Shown: positions 53,765-63,854, numbered from the stretch's first letter. The stretch: DNA of 64,000 bases from Flavobacterium sp. PMTSA4 (GCF_032098525.1 NZ_CP134890.1:1612001-1676000), one strand, 5' to 3'. A program made the numbers and translations. Notes: generated by a model not told the origin, from the sequence alone.

Positions 53765-53790
53765 AAACTCCGGCTGATTACCGGAGTTTT
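53765..53790 (+). terminator. Terminator after rpoD
   Basis: AAACTCCGG and CCGGAGTTT form a perfect hairpin with a 7-nt loop, followed by T residues. Confidence 0.85.
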
Positions 53791-53806
53791 ACTTTTTAAT
53801 CAGAAC

Positions 53807-53840
53807 TTGTTTCAGATTCTTTAAATAAAAATTATCTTTG
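53807..53840 (+). promoter_or_regulatory. Promoter of rpe
   Basis: TTG (53807-53809), 23 bp, then TATCTTTG (53833-53840). The predicted start is near 53847, 46 bp before the ATG. Confidence 0.6.
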
Positions 53841-53892
53841 CAACTACAACTAATTCTGAAATAAATTCAGGATAAACAACATAACAACAACA

Positions 53893-54555
53893 ATGAAAAA
53901 TACACTTATTGCACCATCAGTTTTAGCTGCTGATTTTGCTAATCTTCAACGCGATATCGAAATGATTAATAACAGCGAAGCTGATTGGTTTCATATTGAT
54001 ATTATGGATGGTGTTTTTGTTCCAAATATTTCTTTTGGAATGCCTGTTTTAGATGCTATTTCGCGTCATGCAAAAAAAACTATCGATGTACATTTAATGA
54101 TTGTTGATCCTGATAGATATATTACAACTTTTAAAAAATTAGGCGCCGATATTTTAACCGTTCATTACGAAGCTTGTACTCATTTGCACAGAACGTTACA
54201 AGCAATAAAAGCAGAAGGAATGAAAGCTGGAGTTGCTTTAAACCCACATACAAATATTGATTTATTGGAAGATGTAATTCAAGATATCGATTTGGTTTGC
54301 TTAATGAGTGTAAATCCAGGTTTTGGAGGGCAAAGTTTTATAGAAAACACCTATGCAAAAGTAGAAAAACTAAAAGCAATAATAAAGAGAAAAAATGCTT
54401 CAACAAAAATTGAAATTGATGGTGGAGTTACTTCAAAAAACGCAAAACAATTAGTTGATGCTGGTGCTGATGTTTTAGTAGCTGGAAGTTTTGTTTTTAA
54501 TGCAGAAAACCCAACACAAACAATAGCTAATTTAAAGAATTTGACAAACTTTTAA
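53893..54555 (+). CDS. rpe: Ribulose-phosphate 3-epimerase
   Basis: This 220-residue TIM-barrel enzyme interconverts ribulose-5-P and xylulose-5-P in the pentose phosphate pathway. Visible motifs are IAPSVLAADFANL, WFHIDIMDGVFVPNISFG, DVHLMIVDP, GVALNPHT, VNPGFGGQSFI and EIDGGVTSKN, which hold the catalytic Asp and metal-binding His residues. The 3' end overlaps the convergent peptidase gene by 4 bp. Confidence 0.97.
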   Translation: MKNTLIAPSVLAADFANLQRDIEMINNSEADWFHIDIMDGVFVPNISFGMPVLDAISRHAKKTIDVHLMIVDPDRYITTFKKLGADILTVHYEACTHLHRTLQAIKAEGMKAGVALNPHTNIDLLEDVIQDIDLVCLMSVNPGFGGQSFIENTYAKVEKLKAIIKRKNASTKIEIDGGVTSKNAKQLVDAGADVLVAGSFVFNAENPTQTIANLKNLTNF

Positions 54556-55367
54556 TGCTTATGATTTAGCATTTTTGAGACATTTGCATACAATTCTGGA
54601 AATTCATTTTTGAATTGATATGGAGTTTCAAAGTAATGCTCAATAATTACAGAAATAAATTCAAATTGGTTGGTATAAGCATATATTCTAAAATAATTTG
54701 AATCAATCAATCGTTGTCTATTTGGCGGGTGATTTACTTCCTTCATAATAGTTTCAAAATGTTTTTTGAAAGAAAGTGAACTAGCATCAGTATTTCTTAA
54801 ACTATGATGATGAATCACATGACTAAATTCATGTATTCCTAGGTTTAAATTATCATTATCAATCTCATAACCTTCGTAAAAATGTTTCCAAGAAAAAGCA
54901 ACAGCTTTCATCCTGGGATTAAATTCTCCTTTATGATATTGTTCAGTATGTGTAGATAAATATTCTTCTGGATATATAATTATTTTATCAAAAATATTGA
55001 CCAAATACTTTCTCATACCAAAAGTTAACATTACATAAGTAGCAGCAATCAAAACTTGTGCTTCTTTATTCATTTGAAAATCACCACGTGGAATAAATTG
55101 ATATGTTTGATTAAAAACAGCTAATCTGTGGTGAAAATACTTTTTTTGTTTTTCTGAAAGTTTATTATAAAAAGTAAATTTTTGCCTTAAAATAAATTGT
55201 TCTTCCTCAGAAATTTTCTTTGGTGATAAATATAAATGAACATACAATGGTCGTTCAAAAAAAGCTATCCAAATATCATCTAGTAAGCTGAGAAAAAAAT
55301 TAAGAGTATAAGCTATAAAAACTCCAAATAATAATACTCCAAAAAAAACAAGTAAAATAATTTCCAT
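54552..55367 (-). CDS. MtfA-like zinc-dependent peptidase
   Basis: The 271-residue protein has an N-terminal membrane helix (about 3-28) and the zinc motif HExxH at 179-183 (GIHEFSHVIHHH). A further Glu ligand is probably in SVIIEHYFETP. The upstream FIPRGDFQMNKEAQVLIAATYVMLTFG matches the MtfA/zinc-dependent peptidase family. The substrate is unknown; E. coli MtfA also binds Mlc, but no such partner is seen here. Confidence 0.87.
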   Translation of the reverse strand: MEIILLVFFGVLLFGVFIAYTLNFFLSLLDDIWIAFFERPLYVHLYLSPKKISEEEQFILRQKFTFYNKLSEKQKKYFHHRLAVFNQTYQFIPRGDFQMNKEAQVLIAATYVMLTFGMRKYLVNIFDKIIIYPEEYLSTHTEQYHKGEFNPRMKAVAFSWKHFYEGYEIDNDNLNLGIHEFSHVIHHHSLRNTDASSLSFKKHFETIMKEVNHPPNRQRLIDSNYFRIYAYTNQFEFISVIIEHYFETPYQFKNEFPELYANVSKMLNHKH

Positions 55368-55392
55368 ATAATAAATTTGGAGCTTTTAATTG

Positions 55393-55466
55393 TGACTGCG
55401 ACAGGAGTCGAACCTGCAACCGTCGGAGCCGAAATCCGATATTCTATCCAGTTGAACTACGCAGCC
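55393..55466 (-). tRNA. tRNA-Arg (anticodon UCG)
   Basis: A 74-nt cloverleaf is readable on the minus strand: acceptor GGCTGCG/CGCAGTC (one G-U pair), anticodon stem TCGGA/TCCGA with loop TTTCGGC (anticodon TCG), and T stem GCAGG/CCTGT with loop TTCGACT. The discriminator is A, and CCA is not encoded. Confidence 0.92.
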
Positions 55467-55493
55467 ATAATAAGTTAGAAATCTAATTCAAAA

Positions 55494-55943
55494 CTATGTT
55501 AATAGTTTTTTTACGATTCCAGAAATAACTTTTCCTTCTGCTTGTCCGCCAATTTGAGATGAAGCTAATCCCATTACTTTACCCATAGATGCAATTCCTG
55601 ATGCGCCGGTTTCCGAAATAATTTTTGAAATAATTGCCTCAATTTCAGATTCTGATAATTGTGCTGGAAGAAATTTTTCGATTACTGATATTTGAACCAA
55701 TTCTGGTTCTGCTAAATCTGGGCGATTTTGTTTAGAGAAAATTTCAGCACTATCTTTTCTCATTTTCACTAATCTCTGCAATATCTTTATTTCATCTGCT
55801 TCTGCTAACTCTTCTTTTGAACCAGTAGCAGTTTGTGCTAACAATAATTCAGATTTTATTGCACGTAAAGCTTCTAAAGCAATTGTATCTTTTGATTTCA
55901 TTGCTTCTTTCATTTCGCTCATTACTTTTGCCGATAAACTCAT
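55494..55943 (-). CDS. GatB/YqeY domain protein
   Basis: The 149-residue helical protein shows the YqeY pattern: MKEAMKSKDTIALEALRAIKSELL, EADEIKILQRLVKMRKDSAEIF, PELVQISVIEKFLP and GASGIASMGKVMGLASSQIGGQAEGKVISGIVKKLL. It resembles the tail domain of GatB, which binds tRNA; the role of the free protein is not settled. It lies between tRNA-Arg and ftsZ, behind the ftsZ terminator. Confidence 0.93.
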   Translation of the reverse strand: MSLSAKVMSEMKEAMKSKDTIALEALRAIKSELLLAQTATGSKEELAEADEIKILQRLVKMRKDSAEIFSKQNRPDLAEPELVQISVIEKFLPAQLSESEIEAIISKIISETGASGIASMGKVMGLASSQIGGQAEGKVISGIVKKLLT

Positions 55944-55993
55944 ATTTTTAGTTTTTTAATGTGTATTTTTTTGTGTTGCGAAGTTAAAAAAAT

Positions 55994-56027
55994 AAACCCG
56001 AAAATCTCTAGGAAACTTTCGGGTTTT
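55994..56027 (-). terminator. Terminator after ftsZ
   Basis: AAACCCGAAA and TTTCGGGTTT form a strong hairpin with a 13-nt loop and T run. It ends the cell-division transcript before yqeY. Confidence 0.85.
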
Positions 56028-56046
56028 GAATTTGTATCTTTTATAA

Positions 56047-57981
56047 TTAATCTACATTGTCGTGTAGAAATGAATTATTTGAACGCAATTGATTATCATT
56101 ATTACTATCGGTTCCTAATGACAAACGTGATGCAGAATTTGAAGGTTGATTTTCATTTAAATCAATTCCTGAACGCTTGTATGCTGGTTCTTTTTCTAAT
56201 TCATCAACTCTCGATGGATTATTATGGAATTTATAATTAAACTCTTTTAACTTTCTTCTTCTTTCATCAGCGCGCATTTTTAAAGTTTCTTCAATGGTCA
56301 TTTCTATTGGAGAAACATCTTCAAAAGAAGGTGTAAATGTTGAAGTTTTAGTTTCTGTTACATCTTTCATTGTAATATCTAAAGCTTCATCTATAGGTTC
56401 TTCAACTTTTGCGTTAGCTGCTGGTTTTGAATTCAACAAATCATTCTCTAATTCCATGTATTCTTCTAATGAATACTTGATAATTCCTTCTTCATTTAAC
56501 TCCGTTACAGGAACAAATTGAACTGGCTCATTAACTTCGATGTTTTTAGTTTCATCGGATAAATCGAAAACAATTTTTGTCTCTTCAGCTTCACTTTTCA
56601 TCTCTGTTTGAGCTTCAAAAGTAAAAGTGATTTGCTCTTCTTCTTTAGAAATAGTTTGAGGTTCAACAACATTAATTTCTTTAACTTCAGGAGTTGTAAT
56701 TCTGAAATCAATATCTTTTATTGGAGAAACAATTTCAAAAGTCACATCTAAATTTTTTATGAATTGCGTCATAGCAATCAATTCATTTTCATCTTCATTA
56801 ACAACAGGTGAAGTTGTTTCAAAATCGTCTTCGATCAATTCAAAAACAATTTTTTCTTCCTTTTCTTCAACTGGTGATTCTACTTTTGATTGAAAAACGT
56901 CAACTGGTTTTTGAGATAAATCTCTAACTAGTTTTTGATCATCTTCTAAAGAGTGAATTATTTTTTTTGGTTCAGTATTTACTATTTCATTTTGTTGTTC
57001 TACATTAAAACCAGTAGCAATAATAGTTACCGCAATTGATTCGCCTAGCGTTTCATCTTCACCAACTCCCATGATAATATTAGCGTTATAACCTGCTTCG
57101 GCTTGAATATGGTCATTGATTTCTCCAATTTCATCAATAGTGATTTCGCTAGTTCCAGAAACGATAAGCAACAATACGTTTTTGGCACCTGTAATTTTAT
57201 TATCATTCAATAATGGTGAATCTAAAGCAGAAATTATAGCTTCTTTTGCTCTGTTTTCACCTGAAGCAACAGATGAACCCATTATTGCAGTTCCACTATT
57301 TGATAAAACCGTTTTTGCGTCTTTTAAGTCAATATTTTGAGTATAATGATGTGTAATTACTTCTGCAATTCCTCTTGAAGCAGTTGCCAAAACTTCATCT
57401 GCTTTTGAGAAACCAGCCTTGAAACCAAGATTACCGTAAACTTCTCTTAATTTGTTATTATTAATAACAATCAAAGAATCTACTTGTTTTCTTAATCTTT
57501 CAACACCTTGTAAAGCTTGGTCAGAACGTACTTTCCCTTCAAATTGAAATGGAATAGTAACAATACCAACAGTTAAAATATCTCTTTCTTTGGCCAATTG
57601 AGCAATTACCGGTGCAGCACCAGTACCTGTTCCTCCGCCCATTCCAGCAGTAATAAAAACCATTTTCGTGTTTGTATCTAACATCTTTTCAATATCAGCA
57701 ATACTTTCTATTGCAGATTGTTGCCCAACATCTGGATTCGCTCCTGCGCCTAAACCTTCTGTTAAATTAACACCTAATTGAATTTTATTTGGTACAGCAC
57801 TATTTTGTAATGCCTGAGAATCAGTATTACAAACTATAAAATCTACACCTTTAATTCCTTGCTTAAACATGTGGTTAATGGCATTGCTTCCTCCGCCACC
57901 AACTCCAATTACTTTAATAACATTTGATTGATTTTTTGGCAAATCAAATGATATATTTCCAAATTCTGAGTTGCTTATCAT
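56047..57981 (-). CDS. ftsZ: Cell division protein FtsZ with long C-terminal extension
   Basis: This 644-residue tubulin-like GTPase forms the division ring. The GTPase core (about 15-330) has VIGVGGGGSNAINHM, GGGTGTGAAPVIAQLAKE and NTDSQAL. The remaining about 310 residues are acidic and low in complexity, then end in a basic region (ADERRRKLKEFNYKF). Bacteroidota FtsZ proteins are often this long. The tail would be a disordered linker to membrane anchors. It is last in the murD-ftsW-murG-murC-ftsQ-ftsA-ftsZ unit. Confidence 0.96.
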   Translation of the reverse strand: MISNSEFGNISFDLPKNQSNVIKVIGVGGGGSNAINHMFKQGIKGVDFIVCNTDSQALQNSAVPNKIQLGVNLTEGLGAGANPDVGQQSAIESIADIEKMLDTNTKMVFITAGMGGGTGTGAAPVIAQLAKERDILTVGIVTIPFQFEGKVRSDQALQGVERLRKQVDSLIVINNNKLREVYGNLGFKAGFSKADEVLATASRGIAEVITHHYTQNIDLKDAKTVLSNSGTAIMGSSVASGENRAKEAIISALDSPLLNDNKITGAKNVLLLIVSGTSEITIDEIGEINDHIQAEAGYNANIIMGVGEDETLGESIAVTIIATGFNVEQQNEIVNTEPKKIIHSLEDDQKLVRDLSQKPVDVFQSKVESPVEEKEEKIVFELIEDDFETTSPVVNEDENELIAMTQFIKNLDVTFEIVSPIKDIDFRITTPEVKEINVVEPQTISKEEEQITFTFEAQTEMKSEAEETKIVFDLSDETKNIEVNEPVQFVPVTELNEEGIIKYSLEEYMELENDLLNSKPAANAKVEEPIDEALDITMKDVTETKTSTFTPSFEDVSPIEMTIEETLKMRADERRRKLKEFNYKFHNNPSRVDELEKEPAYKRSGIDLNENQPSNSASRLSLGTDSNNDNQLRSNNSFLHDNVD

Positions 57982-58019
57982 ACTATTTTGGTTTTTGTTT
58001 TGTTTGACTTATTATGGTT

Positions 58020-59399
58020 TTATTCTGCGTTATCTAAAAAATCTTTAATTTTTTCTACATATCGGTCGAAAAACGATTTCTTAATTTTTTCACCTGTAGA
58101 TTCTTTTTCTTGCACTTTCGCTTCTTCAAAAACTTCATTTGAAACTTCTTCAATTGGCTGCTCTGCAACAGGAACATGAACTTGTCTTGTAGTTTCTGTA
58201 AACGAATCTTTTAATTCAATTTTATAAGCGCTAACAGTATTATTTGCAATGCTATTCATTACTAATCCAACAGCAGTTGCATACAATGGACTTGAAATTT
58301 CTTGACTTGAATTTCCAGCTAAATGTTCATTAGGATAACCTATTCTTGTATCCATTCCTGTAATGTACTCAACAATTTGTTTGATGTGTTTCAATTGAGA
58401 ACCACCACCAGTTAATACAATTCCAGCAATTAATTTCTTTCTTGGATCTTCATGACCATATGCTTTTATTTCAGTATAAACTTGTTCTATTATTTCCACA
58501 ACTCTCGCATGGATAATTTTTGATAAGTTCTTTAGTGAAATTTCTTTTGGATCACGACCACGTAAACCTGGAATTGATACTATTTCATTGTCTTTGTTTT
58601 CACCTGGCCAAGCAGAACCGAATTTTGTTTTTAGTAATTCTGCTTGCTTTTCAATAATTGAACAACCTTCTTTAATGTCTTCCGTAATTACATTTCCTCC
58701 AAAAGGAATTACTGCAGTATGACGAATAATTCCATCTTTAAAAATCGCTAAATCTGTAGTTCCACCACCAATATCAATTAAAGCAACACCTGCTTCTTTT
58801 TCCTCCTGACTTAAAACTGCATCGGCTGAAGCTAATGGTTCTAATGTTAAACCAGATAATTCAATTCCTGAACTTTGAATGCAACGACCAACGTTTCTAA
58901 TAGAAGCTGCTTGTCCGACCACAACGTGGAAGCTTGCTTCCAATCTTCCACCATACATTCCAATTGGTTCTTTTATTTCTGATTGACCATCAATTTTGAA
59001 CTCTTGCGGCAATACATGAATAATTTCTTCACCAGGAAGCATTGCAAGTTTATTCACTTGATCGATTAATAACTGGATATCTTTTCCGCTTATAACTTCT
59101 TCGGGATTGGTTCTAATCACATAGTCAGTATGTTGAATACTACGAATATGTTGACCCGCAATTCCAACCACAACATCATTGATTTTATAACCCGAATTAT
59201 TTTCGGCTTCTAAAACTGCTTGTTGAATGGATTGAATAGTTTGAGTAATGTTGTTTACAACACCACGCGCTACACCTAGACTTTTGGCTTTACCAACGCC
59301 TAAAATCTCTAATTTGCCATACTCGTTTTTCTTTCCAATCATTGCAACAATCTTTGTTGTTCCAATGTCTAATCCAACGGCGATGTTTTCTTTTTCCAT
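58020..59399 (-). CDS. ftsA: Cell division protein FtsA
   Basis: The 459-residue actin-like ATPase tethers FtsZ to the membrane. Motifs VGLDIGTTKIVAMIG, VALIDIGGGTTDLAIF and GIVLTGGGSQLKHI are the nucleotide-binding elements. The C-terminal KKSFFDRYVEKIKDFLDNAE is the expected amphipathic membrane-binding helix. It lies 38 bp before ftsZ. Confidence 0.97.
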   Translation of the reverse strand: MEKENIAVGLDIGTTKIVAMIGKKNEYGKLEILGVGKAKSLGVARGVVNNITQTIQSIQQAVLEAENNSGYKINDVVVGIAGQHIRSIQHTDYVIRTNPEEVISGKDIQLLIDQVNKLAMLPGEEIIHVLPQEFKIDGQSEIKEPIGMYGGRLEASFHVVVGQAASIRNVGRCIQSSGIELSGLTLEPLASADAVLSQEEKEAGVALIDIGGGTTDLAIFKDGIIRHTAVIPFGGNVITEDIKEGCSIIEKQAELLKTKFGSAWPGENKDNEIVSIPGLRGRDPKEISLKNLSKIIHARVVEIIEQVYTEIKAYGHEDPRKKLIAGIVLTGGGSQLKHIKQIVEYITGMDTRIGYPNEHLAGNSSQEISSPLYATAVGLVMNSIANNTVSAYKIELKDSFTETTRQVHVPVAEQPIEEVSNEVFEEAKVQEKESTGEKIKKSFFDRYVEKIKDFLDNAE

Positions 59400-59406
59400 A
59401 CTTTAA

Positions 59407-60129
59407 CTATTTAATACAAACCACTTGTTGTGTAAACTTCAGATTTATCATTTTGTATTTATTCAAAGTGCTATCTGAAACTGCTTTTTGAAAAAATGCT
59501 TTATAATTATTAAATTTTCGTTCAACATTGATCGTTCGACCAAAATCTATTCTAAAATCATAATTTCTGTTTTCTAAAATCAAGCTGCCATTAGGCAAAA
59601 CTTGAACACCAATGATATTTTTTTTCAAAAACTCATCTTCAAAAATTGTCCTCAACACCAGAGCCAATTTTTCTTTTTTCACTCCATTAATATCCCCCGA
59701 AATGAGTGGAACTCTCGCTGTATAATTGTCTGAAAAAGGCATCTCATTTCCTTCATAATCAATATAAAAAGATCTATTTTCAGTACTAACTCTTCCCAGA
59801 GGAGTTTTTTGTTTTACCACTGCTTTTAAAACTCCATCAACACTGACAAATACATCAGCTTTCTGAATTAACTTTTGTTCGTTGATAGAATTCTCTAGTT
59901 TCTTCAAAACTAAAGTTTCTTTAGTAAAAGTTTTAGCATTACTATTTTTTTCTATTAACAATTTATTAACCATTTCAGATTTAATAAAAGGCGTGTTATT
60001 ATCTAGAATTTCTACTTCTACTTTCTTTATTTTTCTATGATTATTTCTATATGAAGTAAATGAATACAAAAAAATCACTAAAATAAACATGAGTAATAAT
60101 CTGATATTTGTCCAAGTTAAAATCTTCAT
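59407..60129 (-). CDS. ftsQ: Cell division protein FtsQ
   Basis: The 240-residue protein has one N-terminal membrane helix (about 8-27) and a periplasmic part with a POTRA-like region (about 33-105) and the family segment FYIDYEGNEMPFSDNYTARVPLISG. It links the septal synthase complex to FtsA/FtsZ. Its ATG overlaps the murC stop by 4 bp. Confidence 0.93.
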   Translation of the reverse strand: MKILTWTNIRLLLMFILVIFLYSFTSYRNNHRKIKKVEVEILDNNTPFIKSEMVNKLLIEKNSNAKTFTKETLVLKKLENSINEQKLIQKADVFVSVDGVLKAVVKQKTPLGRVSTENRSFYIDYEGNEMPFSDNYTARVPLISGDINGVKKEKLALVLRTIFEDEFLKKNIIGVQVLPNGSLILENRNYDFRIDFGRTINVERKFNNYKAFFQKAVSDSTLNKYKMINLKFTQQVVCIK

Positions 60130-61466
60130 GATAATGCTTTTTTAACGTTTGGAACTAATTCACCAATATCGCCTGCACCGATAGTAACAATTACCTTAGA
60201 ATTACTTTTCAATATTTCAGAAATCAACTCTGATTTTGAAACTAATTTTTTGTTTGAGTTTTCAATTTTTGACAATAACCAACTTGATGTAACGCCTTCC
60301 ATTGGAAGCTCTCTTGCAGGATAAATATCTAATAATAGTATTTCGTCAAATTTTGATAAACTTTCGGCAAAGCCATCGATAAAATCTTTAGTTCTACTGA
60401 ATAAATGTGGTTGAAAAATGGCCAAAACTTTTTGATTTGGATATAATTCTCTAACAGCTTGATGAACCGCTTCAATTTCTGTTGGATGATGTGCATAATC
60501 ATCGATATAAACTAAATTTTCAGATTTAATTTGATATGAAAATCTACGTTGTACACCTTTAAATGAAGCCAAGGCTTTAGCAATGTCGTTGGTTGGGGTG
60601 CCAAACGTTTTCGCCATCGCTAAAGCCATCAAGGCATTCATTAAATTATGATGTCCAGGCAAGCTGAATGCTATATTTTCAATTGTTTCTGAAGGTGATT
60701 TTACATCAAAAACATATGCACTATTTTCAATTCTAATATTTGTTGCTGTAAATGTTGCTTCTTCGTTTATTGCCACTGTCAAACCTTCTAATGGTAACCC
60801 TTTTGGAACAAACAATTTTGATTTATCTGAAACTTTATCTGCAAATTCTCTGAAAGAGGATTCAATTGAAGAAGCATCGCCATAAATATCCAAATGATCC
60901 GCATCCATTGAAGTTACACAGGCAATGTTTGGATGAAGATGTAAAAAGGAACGGTCAAACTCATCAGCTTCAACAACTGAAATATTTTTTCCTGAACCAA
61001 TTAAATTTGAATTGTAATTTTCAACTATTCCTCCAAGAAAAGCGGTAACGTCAGCGCCACTTTCATACAAAATATGACCAAGAATACTTGAAGTTGTTGT
61101 TTTTCCGTGTGTGCCAGCAACCGCAAAACAAAAAGTATCTTTGGTTATTATTCCTAAAACTTCAGCACGCTTTTTTACAATATAATCGCGTTCTAAAAAA
61201 TAATTTAATTCTGAATGTGTTATTGGAACTGCTGGCGTCAAAACTACTAACGTGTTTTCAATATAATAATCTTTTGGTATCAAGTTTATATCATCTACAA
61301 AATGAATTGACATTCCACCTGCAATAAGTTCATTGGTCAATGTTGAAGGTGTTTTGTCGTAACCAGATACATTTTTGCCAATATTTTGGAAATAGCGCGC
61401 CAAAGCACTCATGCCGATGCCGCCAATTCCAATAAAATAAACATTATGTATTTGGTTCAAATTCAT
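60126..61466 (-). CDS. murC: UDP-N-acetylmuramate--L-alanine ligase
   Basis: This 446-residue cytoplasmic ligase adds L-Ala to UDP-MurNAc. FIGIGGIGMSALARY is the UDP-binding loop, AGTHGKTTT (about 118-126) is the ATP P-loop, and VEADEFDRSFLHL and DDYAHHPTE are further family motifs. It overlaps murG by 1 bp and ftsQ by 4 bp, a tightly packed operon. Confidence 0.97.
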   Translation of the reverse strand: MNLNQIHNVYFIGIGGIGMSALARYFQNIGKNVSGYDKTPSTLTNELIAGGMSIHFVDDINLIPKDYYIENTLVVLTPAVPITHSELNYFLERDYIVKKRAEVLGIITKDTFCFAVAGTHGKTTTSSILGHILYESGADVTAFLGGIVENYNSNLIGSGKNISVVEADEFDRSFLHLHPNIACVTSMDADHLDIYGDASSIESSFREFADKVSDKSKLFVPKGLPLEGLTVAINEEATFTATNIRIENSAYVFDVKSPSETIENIAFSLPGHHNLMNALMALAMAKTFGTPTNDIAKALASFKGVQRRFSYQIKSENLVYIDDYAHHPTEIEAVHQAVRELYPNQKVLAIFQPHLFSRTKDFIDGFAESLSKFDEILLLDIYPARELPMEGVTSSWLLSKIENSNKKLVSKSELISEILKSNSKVIVTIGAGDIGELVPNVKKALS

Positions 61467-62557
61467 TATTTAATCAACTTAATTATTTCTTCAACAATAT
61501 CTTTTGTAGCATTAGGTTTTGCTAGTTCTTTACAATTTTTTGACAAATCATTTTGCAATTTTTCGTCAGAAATTAAATTTTGAAAAACTTCATCAAATTT
61601 TTCGTCTAATTCATTTTCCTTAATCATCAAAGCGCCATTTTTTTCTACAATTGCTTTAGCGTTTTTTGTTTGATGATCTTCAGCAACGTTTGGTGACGGA
61701 ATAAAAATAGTTGGCTTTCCTACTAAACATAATTCGGAAACCGATGATGCACCAGCACGAGAAATCACAAAATCTGCTACTGCATAAACCAAATCCATTC
61801 TGTCTATAAAAGCAGTAACTTGTACATTTTTATTGTCTGAATAATGTTTGTATTCTTCAATATAAAATTTACCACATTGCCAGATAACCTGAATATCATT
61901 GGCAACTATATCAAATATTTTACTTTCTATTAATTGATTTATTCTTCTTGATCCAAGACTTCCACCAAGTACTAAAAGAGTTTTCTTTTCTTCTTTTAAT
62001 TTAAAATACTCTATTGCTTCATTTCTTTTATTTGAAATATCTAGCAAATCTTGACGAACTGGATTTCCTGTTAAAATAATTTTCTCTTTTGGAAAAAAAC
62101 GTTCTAAATTTTCATAGGCAACACAAATGGTATTGGCTTTTTTGCTCAATAATTTATTTGTGATTCCTGGATATGAATTTTGCTCTTGAACCAAAGTTGG
62201 AATATTTGCACTATTAGCCATTTGAAGCAACGGACCAGAAGCAAAACCTCCAGTTCCAATAACAACATCAGGTTTAAATTTTTTAATAATACTTCTTGAT
62301 TTCCATAAACTGCTCATTAATTTCAAAGGAAACATAGCGTTTTGAAACGTTAATTTACGTTGTAATCCAGCAATCCAAAGACCTTCAATTTTATATCCTG
62401 CTTGCGGTACTTTTTGCATTTCCATTTTATCTTTTGCTCCAACAAAAAGAAACTCGGCATCAGGAAATCGTAACTTCAATTCATTTGCAATAGCAATTGC
62501 CGGATAAATATGTCCGCCAGTTCCGCCTCCGCTAATTATGAATTTTAGTTTTTTCAT
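61466..62557 (-). CDS. murG: Undecaprenyl-PP-MurNAc-pentapeptide GlcNAc transferase
   Basis: The 363-residue glycosyltransferase makes lipid II. It shows ISGGGTGGHIYPAIAIANEL at the start, VVIGTGGFASGPLL, LVQEQNSYPGITNKLL and a C-terminal ISRAGASSVSELCLVGKPTIFIPSP for UDP-GlcNAc binding. It is between ftsW and murC, 4 bp after ftsW. Confidence 0.97.
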   Translation of the reverse strand: MKKLKFIISGGGTGGHIYPAIAIANELKLRFPDAEFLFVGAKDKMEMQKVPQAGYKIEGLWIAGLQRKLTFQNAMFPLKLMSSLWKSRSIIKKFKPDVVIGTGGFASGPLLQMANSANIPTLVQEQNSYPGITNKLLSKKANTICVAYENLERFFPKEKIILTGNPVRQDLLDISNKRNEAIEYFKLKEEKKTLLVLGGSLGSRRINQLIESKIFDIVANDIQVIWQCGKFYIEEYKHYSDNKNVQVTAFIDRMDLVYAVADFVISRAGASSVSELCLVGKPTIFIPSPNVAEDHQTKNAKAIVEKNGALMIKENELDEKFDEVFQNLISDEKLQNDLSKNCKELAKPNATKDIVEEIIKLIK

Positions 62558-62561
62558 CTCT

Positions 62562-63845
62562 TTATTTATTTAAAACTACATCTAAAGGATTTTGATTTTC
62601 AACTATTGAAAAATCTTCCTCTTCCAATTCATCTTCTTCTAATTGTTTATCAATTAATTTTTGTAAAGCTGCTTCACGTTTAGCTTTTTCAGCTTCGTCT
62701 TCAGCTATTTCTTCTTCTTTTTTGGTAACACTGATAATAATACCCAAAGCAATACAGGTTATCCAAATCGAAGTTCCACCAGAACTTATTAATGGTAATG
62801 TTTGTCCTGTGACTGGTAATAATTCTACAGCAACTCCCATATTGGTCATGGCTTGAAAAATGATTGGAAAACCAAGTCCAACAACTAATAATTTACCGAA
62901 AAGCGTTGTTGATTTATGAGCTGCAACTACAAATCTGAATAATAGTAAAAGATATAATCCTAATACAAATAATCCGCCAAATAAGCCATATTCTTCAACA
63001 ATTATGGCATAAATAAAATCGGAAGAAGATTGTGGTAAAAAGTTTTTTTGAACACTTTTTCCAGGTCCAAGTCCGTAAACGCCACCTGAAGCAATAGCTA
63101 TTTTTGCTTTTTCAATTTGATAGTCATCTTCATCAGGTTTATCGGTAGCAAAATTATCAATACGACTAATCCATGTATCAACACGATTTGGGAATGCACC
63201 AGGAAAAGCTTTGGCTACTAAAACAAAAAACACCAAACTTACTAATCCAACACCAAGTATAACTCCGATGTATTTTAATGGATATTTCCCAATAAAAACC
63301 AACATTAAAACCATAGAAAAAATTAACGCTGCTGTAGATAAATTTGCAGGTAAAATTAATGCCAATGTTATGAAAACTGGCGTCCATAATTCCCAAATAG
63401 AAGCTTTAAAAGTAATTGGAGTTTCTCTTTTTTTGGATAAAAATCTTGCTACATAAATGTATAAAACAATGGCGGCTAAAGTTGATGTTTGAAAGGTAAT
63501 ACCAATAAACGGAATTTGAATCCATCTACTTGCATTGGCACCATCAATCATTGTTCCTTTGAGCAAAGTATAAACCAACAAAATCCAAACAACAGGTAAC
63601 ATTATTTTGGAAATTGTTTTAAAATAATGATATGGTACTTTGTGAATTTTGTATAAAATAAAAAATCCAACAAATACCTGTGCAGCATGCTTCAACAAAT
63701 AAGTAAACGCATTTCCTGAACCATGACGCATATATGCCAAATTACTACTTGCGCTAAAAACAGGCATAAAAGAAAGCATCGCCATCAAAGCAACGAATGC
63801 CCAGATAACTTTGTCTCCTCTTAAACTGTTTATAAACTCTTTCAT
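62562..63845 (-). CDS. ftsW: Septal peptidoglycan polymerase FtsW
   Basis: This 427-residue SEDS protein has about ten membrane helices and family motifs GANASRWIQIPFIGITFQTS, LPQSSSDFIYAIIVEEYGLFGG and GVAVELLPVTGQTLPLISSGGTS. A charged tail (about 390-427) is cytoplasmic. It polymerises glycan strands at the septum with a class b PBP. It begins 9 bp after the murD stop codon. Confidence 0.96.
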   Translation of the reverse strand: MKEFINSLRGDKVIWAFVALMAMLSFMPVFSASSNLAYMRHGSGNAFTYLLKHAAQVFVGFFILYKIHKVPYHYFKTISKIMLPVVWILLVYTLLKGTMIDGANASRWIQIPFIGITFQTSTLAAIVLYIYVARFLSKKRETPITFKASIWELWTPVFITLALILPANLSTAALIFSMVLMLVFIGKYPLKYIGVILGVGLVSLVFFVLVAKAFPGAFPNRVDTWISRIDNFATDKPDEDDYQIEKAKIAIASGGVYGLGPGKSVQKNFLPQSSSDFIYAIIVEEYGLFGGLFVLGLYLLLLFRFVVAAHKSTTLFGKLLVVGLGFPIIFQAMTNMGVAVELLPVTGQTLPLISSGGTSIWITCIALGIIISVTKKEEEIAEDEAEKAKREAALQKLIDKQLEEDELEEEDFSIVENQNPLDVVLNK

Positions 63846-63854
63846 AATAAACTT

